Under the pieces are notes generated by a model that saw only the letters and a list, made by a program, of their open reading frames with translations, had not been told where the DNA came from and did no database searches. From DATHNF01 sp035486285 (GTDB lineage: Bacteria > Patescibacteriota > Saccharimonadia > Saccharimonadales > UBA4665), in the NCBI GenBank assembly GCA_035486285.1, contig DATHNF010000060.1:1-9682 (forward strand): 9,682 bases of DNA, read 5' to 3'. The translations under genes were made by a program, and so were the position numbers. Below, one piece after another: positions 6,153 through 9,682 of the stretch; position 1 is the stretch's first letter, and the number at the start of each line of letters is the position of its first letter.

Positions 6153-6738
6153 TATAGTTGGAAAGATGGAAGGCTTGCATTCGACAAGTGGCCGCCCGGA
6201 GCACCATCGGCCCTATGGTGAAGCCCCGGCCCTCTTAGGGCTGCGCGCAGCCGATCTCCTATATGACCTGTGCGATGTCCCAGCGTGGACAGAGGGTCAA
6301 CGCTGGCGTTGGGTTCAGAGCGATCGCTTAGCGCTCATCGGCTGGCAAAACCTCGAAGCCGAAACCCTCGATGCCCTTGCAGAACCAGGGCTCAACCGCA
6401 GTCAGGTAGGCGACATACTCGGCCTGCTCAGCGATTTCCACGTCGCGGTGCCGTTTGACGAAGCCGAAGGCACTTGGCTGCTCAATGTTTGCGGCGAAGC
6501 GCTTGAAAAGGGAGAGAACTTGAGCTTTGTTCGGAACCGTAGGCCAGAAGAGATTGTCTCGGCAGGGCTGCGCCGCGTGATTGACGGGCGTGATCTCTTG
6601 CGGCGCTGGTGGGCGTGGCGTAGAGATACTGATGAGTTCCGTGGCCAAGGCACAGTCGATATGTGCCGCGAAGCCCTGCGCGTACTGATTGAAACACTCT
6701 CGCCTGATCTGAACTTGCCGGAGGGTATCGAGCGCTGA
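6139..6738 (+). CDS. uncharacterised protein, second copy of the paralogous family
   Basis: This 199-aa protein (190 aa if ATG 6166 is used) belongs to the same unrecognised family as the product at 4906-5559. Shared blocks are FHVAVPFDEAEGTWLL at 100-115, EIVSAGLRRV at 138-147, the R-LLRRWWAWR stretch that follows, and REALRVLIETLSPD at about 177-190; the N-terminal half aligns through W--W and W-NLEAE (69-75). It ends in a clean LNLPEGIER without the odd tail of the first copy, so it probably shows the natural C-terminus. ATG 6139 has AGGAAG 11 nt upstream and overlaps the preceding ORF, suggesting coupling. ATG 6166 is preceded by TATAGT at 6153-6158, the leaderless-type spacing seen in backbone genes, and skips residues not shared by the first copy. 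There is no membrane segment or signal peptide, and the function is unknown. Confidence 0.65.
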   Translation: MRKDNIVGKMEGLHSTSGRPEHHRPYGEAPALLGLRAADLLYDLCDVPAWTEGQRWRWVQSDRLALIGWQNLEAETLDALAEPGLNRSQVGDILGLLSDFHVAVPFDEAEGTWLLNVCGEALEKGENLSFVRNRRPEEIVSAGLRRVIDGRDLLRRWWAWRRDTDEFRGQGTVDMCREALRVLIETLSPDLNLPEGIER

Positions 6739-7117
6739 GAATGAGCACGCCAGAGCCGTAAGCTAGCGAGTTCGCCCAACGCTGTCGATTCTTTGTCCGC
6801 GTGCCGCCTACCCCCCAGAGGATACGCGAAAGCCTCGCAAGAGCGCCAGACGTCTTTTTGGCGCCGGGGCGATTGCGGCTAGCACAGAAGCTCCGCGACC
6901 CCAAAAGCAAGGGATCAGACGCTCCCTAGACCGCTACAGCTGGGCCACAGCCAAGACCGGACGACGCCTAGTTGGGCGACATCGTCTCCGAGTTCGTCGT
7001 CATACGCGCTATCCCATTCAGCCGAACCGAAGGCGACGCTACTATGGAGGAGTTAGTGTTCGACCGAGGAGGTATGGCGATGGGCAAGGCGACGGCACTC
7101 GATGACTTTCTGGACAC
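6739..7117. other. non-coding or decayed stretch between the island and asd
   Basis: I see no intact gene here. One plus frame (0 mod 3) reads protein-like text broken by TAA at 6759 and two later TAGs: FAQRCRFFVRVPPTPQRIRE, then LARAPDVFLAPGRLRLAQKL, then after the stops LGDIVSEFVVIRAIPFSRTE and MEELVFDRGGMAMGKATALD, running to the asd 3' end. This may be the remnant of a gene with several nonsense mutations, or chance. The minus strand does not contain the C-terminal residues that the asd product lacks, in any frame. I found no terminator and no second copy of the tRNA-Ser 3' end. Confidence 0.4.
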
Positions 7118-8014
7118 TCAACGGCTCACGCCATCCTGTCCATGTAGTTCAATACCTTCTGCACGCGCGAGTATCTCGTGGGCCCGGGCAGCAGTAATTT
7201 CGCTTTCAAATTCAGCATGGATAGACAGGGAATGGCCATTGACGACACTCGAACGGGCACAGGTGACATCGATTGGCAAGTCCTTTCGGGTGAGACCAAA
7301 GATTTTGCGCATTTCGTTTTTAAACTTAAGCTCTTCCGTGGTGTGGTCGCTACCGTCTTCAAAAGTTCCTGCCATGGGCGCGACGTTAAGCGCCGTAATG
7401 GTCGGAAATACCCGGGGCTGTGGGTAGCGGTTCGCCTGGCCATGCAGCAGCTCGTGCTCGCGCTTAATCATCTGACGAAGCTGATCACTATGCTCGTCAA
7501 CTCCTCGTCGGCCTTGACCTGACGTCGACTGGTAAGAGCTAGCTGTTATGCTTTTGAGTCCGGCCTCTTGGTGCAGGTAGTGTAGAACAAGGGCACCGAG
7601 CGTAGTCGTACAGTTTGGTTTCGCGACAATGCCTAACTCAATAGTATCAACTACTCCGGGATTAACTTCGGGAATAAGTAACGGCACCCGCGGGTCTTGC
7701 CGCCACGCCGATGAGCTGTCAATAAAGAGCGGCCCTTGCTGCTGGATGCGCTCGGCATGCTCTTTTGAAAATTCAGCCGGCGCCGCGTTAAAGACTATGT
7801 CTAAGCCCGAATAATCAGCTTCAGAAGCCAACTCGATAGTAACTTCTCTATCGCCTAGCTCGACAGTTTGCCCAGCAGACCGTTCACTCGCAAAAATCCG
7901 CATAGCGTCAAACGGGAAGCCTCGGTCCAATAGAATCTCGCCCAGCTTACTGCCAACAAGCTGATAGCCAACAATGCCGATGTCTACGGGTTCTTTTCTT
8001 GCTACAGCTTCCAT
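7118..8014 (-). CDS. asd: aspartate-semialdehyde dehydrogenase homologue, C-terminally truncated
   Basis: Asd reduces aspartyl-4-phosphate to aspartate semialdehyde with NADPH, the branch point to diaminopimelate/lysine, threonine and methionine. The 298-aa product keeps the key residues: SSAWR (101-105), the catalytic cysteine of KPNCTT (C135), Q162 in YQSTSG, EELKFKNEMRKI (227-238) and the active-site histidine of NGHS (H261), with R254 nearby. Two things are wrong for a normal enzyme. The nucleotide-binding loop reads IVGYQLVG (14-21) instead of IVGATGxVG, one residue short and missing the middle glycine. The protein also stops at GIELHGQDGVSR, about 50 residues before the usual end, so the terminal DNLRKGAALNA helix of the family (about 340 aa) is absent. 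The stop sits at the edge of the accessory stretch. It may be inactive or repurposed. The start has AAGG 6 nt upstream and TAGAAT 10 nt upstream. Confidence 0.88.
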   Translation of the reverse strand: MEAVARKEPVDIGIVGYQLVGSKLGEILLDRGFPFDAMRIFASERSAGQTVELGDREVTIELASEADYSGLDIVFNAAPAEFSKEHAERIQQQGPLFIDSSSAWRQDPRVPLLIPEVNPGVVDTIELGIVAKPNCTTTLGALVLHYLHQEAGLKSITASSYQSTSGQGRRGVDEHSDQLRQMIKREHELLHGQANRYPQPRVFPTITALNVAPMAGTFEDGSDHTTEELKFKNEMRKIFGLTRKDLPIDVTCARSSVVNGHSLSIHAEFESEITAARAHEILARAEGIELHGQDGVSR

Positions 8015-8024
8015 AAGTTACCTT

Positions 8025-8030
8025 ATTCTA
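8025..8030 (-). promoter_or_regulatory. -10 of asd
   Basis: On the minus strand TAGAAT, preceded by TTG, lies 10 nt before the asd ATG at 8014, predicting a leader of about 4 nt. AAGG at 8024-8021 could serve as a weak ribosome-binding site if transcription starts further up. Confidence 0.4.
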
Positions 8031-8074
8031 CAATGAGATACCGGCTTTGGCTACAACTCGCCAACAGGCGCCTT

Positions 8075-8103
8075 TTTAAACAGCGTGGTACAAGTGTTAC
8101 AAT
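8075..8103 (+). promoter_or_regulatory. promoter of the small-membrane-protein / Clp-like operon
   Basis: TGTTACAAT (8095-8103) is an extended -10 with TACAAT at 8098-8103. TTTAAA at 8075-8080 is a partial -35 exactly 17 bp upstream. The start point falls at about 8110-8111, on the A of ATG 8111, so the mRNA would be leaderless. The promoter lies inside the longer frame that opens at ATG 8033, which argues against that start. Confidence 0.55.
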
Positions 8104-8110
8104 TATGGCT

Positions 8111-8473
8111 ATGCTTATTCTGTCTTTTTTCTCTTGGTGGTATGGGGCAGGCTGGTGGTCAGTGATTGATAGTTTCAAGCCACGAGTAACTGGCGTCCAG
8201 GAAAGCTTCTCGGTAGGACAGCTGCTACGCACCTTGTTCGCGCCGTGGCGGCGAATTATTACCTATCCCGGCAGCGATCTGGGCCAACGCTTCCGAGCCT
8301 GGGGCGACAACGTCTTCAGCCGGGCAATCGGCTTCGTGGTCCGCTTGTTTGTTTTGCTGATAGCCCTAGTGGCTTTGGTGTTGGTCGCCGCGCTAACCGC
8401 AATCGAGGTTGTCGTTTGGCTATTGCTGCCGATAGCCATACCGGGGTGCATCGTAGCGGGGCTGGTTATATGA
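8111..8473 (+). CDS. small membrane protein co-encoded with a Clp-like ATPase
   Basis: The 120-aa product begins MLILSFFSWWYGAGW, has a short soluble stretch with SFSVGQLLRTLFAPWR (about residues 33-48), a basic region, and a long hydrophobic hairpin at about 72-118 that probably forms two membrane segments. The SWWYG start followed by LLRTLFAPW resembles small proteins I associate with Patescibacteria membrane Clp-like loci; no function is known to me. The frame also opens at ATG 8033 (146 aa) and ATG 8105, but the extra N-terminus (NRRLFKQRG and so on) is unlike the family start, and a good promoter lies within that segment. Its TGA overlaps the next gene's start as ATGA, so the two are translationally coupled and probably work together at the membrane. 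Confidence 0.75.
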   Translation: MLILSFFSWWYGAGWWSVIDSFKPRVTGVQESFSVGQLLRTLFAPWRRIITYPGSDLGQRFRAWGDNVFSRAIGFVVRLFVLLIALVALVLVAALTAIEVVVWLLLPIAIPGCIVAGLVI

Positions 8474-9682
8474 ACGAACTAATTAGTTTGGATTCGACAC
8501 GGGCCCGCGAGGCACGACTCAGTAAGGCCATTGGGAACACCGGCTTCTGGCTCCTGACGGGTATTGGCAGCTTGTTCGTCTTGGGGGCCGTAGCCGCTGG
8601 CTTTACGATTGGGCTGTGGGTCGCCTTGCTATTGATAGCCCCGGCAATCGTATGCTACCTGCCGGCAATCTGGTGGAAACGCCAGCTGTCTGTCGTGCCA
8701 CCGATCGGCAAGAACCTCGATGGTCGTTTGTCGGTTGATGTACTAGCCAGGCTAAAGCCCGGCACGCCACAGCAGCCGCAGACCATGCTTATGGCACTGA
8801 ACGGCCACTGGCAAACGAGCTTCATTCTTGACCATTTGCTGCTGACAAGGGACATGGTGCTGCCTCAACTCAGCACTGAAACGGCACAACTTGGCCAGGC
8901 GCTACAAATAGCCGCCACGCTAGCCGACCACAACAATAGCGCCGCTATTGAGCCCGGTTTCATAGTAGCCGGATTACTCATGACCACACCGGCGATCGGC
9001 CAAATGCTAGTCCAATTCAAAGCCCAATCTGGTGATATCGAAGCCATCGCCAACTGGCTCGGTCGGAACCTGGAAGAAGAGCGCTTAGCCAAGAAACGGA
9101 CATTCGGCGGCATCGGGCGTGACTGGGCGTTCGGTTTTACGCCATTACTCGACCGCTTTGGTCATAACGTCAGCCTCAGTATAGCCAGACATGGCGCGCA
9201 TTTCGGTTGGCTGACGCACTCGGATGGCGTGCTGGCTATTGAAGCCGCGTTAGCCAGCCGGACTAGCGCCATAGCCCTGATCGGCCCTGACGGTATTGGC
9301 AAGACCAATAGTGTCTACGCACTGGCCCAGCGGCTCATTGAAGGCAACACTAATCGTAATCTGGCCTACCACCAGGTCATCACGCTCAGCGCCACCGACA
9401 TTACCTCCAACGCCCGTGGGCCAGGGGATCTGGAGCACATTATGATTAGCTTAGCCAACGAAGCAGCACACGCCGGTCATGTCATTCTCTTCTTTGATGA
9501 CGCGCAGCTGTTTTTCGCCGATGCGCCCGGCGCCTTTGACGCCACCCAAATCCTCCTATCTATCGTCCAGTCCGGGGCAGTACCGATGATCTTCGCCCTA
9601 GCACCCAATGACTACCAGCGGCTCAAGACTCGTAACCAAAGCCTGGCCGGTCTACTAACGCCAGTCGTACTGCAAGAGCTGC
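8470..9682 (+). CDS. membrane-anchored Clp-like AAA+ ATPase (5' part, runs off the window)
   Basis: 404 codons are visible, with no stop before the window edge. Residues about 25-68 form two membrane segments (GFWLLTGIGSLFVLGAVAAG, then IGLWVALLLIAPAIVCYLPA). They are followed by a region at about 88-210 laid out like a Clp N-domain, a helical substrate-recognition module with repeats such as LMALNGHWQTSFILDHLLL and GLLMTTPAIGQMLVQF. The first AAA+ module has Walker A GPDGIGKT at 272-279 and a Walker B-like VILFFDDAQ at 338-346; the second D occupies the usual catalytic-glutamate position. The architecture suggests a ClpC-like unfoldase tethered to the membrane, a form I know from Patescibacteria. 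A protease partner is not visible, and a second AAA module would lie beyond the window. It is coupled to the small membrane protein by a 4-nt overlap. Confidence 0.85.
   Translation, partial: MNELISLDSTRAREARLSKAIGNTGFWLLTGIGSLFVLGAVAAGFTIGLWVALLLIAPAIVCYLPAIWWKRQLSVVPPIGKNLDGRLSVDVLARLKPGTPQQPQTMLMALNGHWQTSFILDHLLLTRDMVLPQLSTETAQLGQALQIAATLADHNNSAAIEPGFIVAGLLMTTPAIGQMLVQFKAQSGDIEAIANWLGRNLEEERLAKKRTFGGIGRDWAFGFTPLLDRFGHNVSLSIARHGAHFGWLTHSDGVLAIEAALASRTSAIALIGPDGIGKTNSVYALAQRLIEGNTNRNLAYHQVITLSATDITSNARGPGDLEHIMISLANEAAHAGHVILFFDDAQLFFADAPGAFDATQILLSIVQSGAVPMIFALAPNDYQRLKTRNQSLAGLLTPVVLQEL

Noticed and set aside
6402..6910. Two overlapping minus-strand ORFs opposite the second paralogue
   Set aside because: They are shadows of the plus-strand gene, whose frame shows clear paralogy; their translations are Ser/Arg-rich and unlike protein families.
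6739..7140. Second copy of the tRNA-Ser 3' end (att site) at the right edge of the accessory stretch
   Set aside because: I looked for GGTTCGAATCCC and CTCTCTCCGCCA near 6739-7140 and found no match.
8059..8077. CGCC-AACA-GGCG followed by CCTTTTT as an intrinsic terminator
   Set aside because: The stem has only 4 bp, and the place lies between two divergent promoters where no transcript needs to end.
1..9682. UGA recoded as glycine, as in Gracilibacteria/Absconditabacteria
   Set aside because: TGA is the terminal stop of the GH25-like gene, the ABC ATPase, asd and the small membrane protein, and reading through gives no sensible extension.
1..9682. CRISPR array, transposase, prophage genes or toxin-antitoxin pair
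   Set aside because: No regularly spaced repeats and no recognisable transposase, integrase, capsid or toxin motifs were seen on either strand.

Overview
The window looks like a chromosome segment from a Patescibacteria (CPR) organism, most likely a Saccharibacteria-type lineage. The case rests on gene content read by eye: a four-cysteine VKOR next to a secreted GH25-like protein, a MacB-type ABC pair, and a membrane-anchored Clp-like ATPase coupled to a small membrane protein. UGA ends several genes, so the UGA=Gly code of Gracilibacteria/Absconditabacteria does not apply. The taxonomic call is inference.

Layout. 1-1426 (+): a VKOR-family membrane protein, then a secreted GH25/DUF1906-like protein with six cysteines, which suggests an oxidative-folding pair. 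1474-3590 (-): a two-gene ABC exporter unit, permease and ATPase, overlapping by ATGA. 3591-3919: a promoter-bearing intergenic stretch, a run of three RNA hairpins, and an intact tRNA-Ser(GGA) with encoded CCA. 3920-7117: an accessory stretch directly behind the tRNA 3' end. It is visibly richer in G+C and holds a large inverted repeat, a frameshifted secreted surface-protein gene, two diverged paralogues of a family I do not recognise on either side of a helical repeat-like ORF, and about 380 bp of non-gene or decayed sequence. 7118-8014 (-): an aspartate-semialdehyde dehydrogenase homologue that ends about 50 residues early, exactly at the accessory stretch. 8111-9682 (+): a small membrane protein and the start of a membrane-anchored Clp-like AAA+ protein, coupled by an ATGA overlap and running off the window.

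Two themes stand out. First, most backbone genes have a -10-like hexamer only 6-10 nt before the chosen start codon, usually without a Shine-Dalgarno site, which points to leaderless or near-leaderless mRNAs; the first paralogue in the accessory stretch instead has a clear AGGAG. Second, the accessory stretch has several places where the plausible reading frame switches, while flanking genes are intact. This looks like a tRNA-Ser-associated insertion that is decaying and has cost the Asd gene its 3' end, although assembly indels cannot be excluded from the sequence alone.

No CRISPR array, transposase, integrase, phage structural gene or rRNA is visible. The best candidates for something undescribed are the paralogue / repeat-ORF / paralogue cassette at 4906-6738 and the structured RNA leader before tRNA-Ser.
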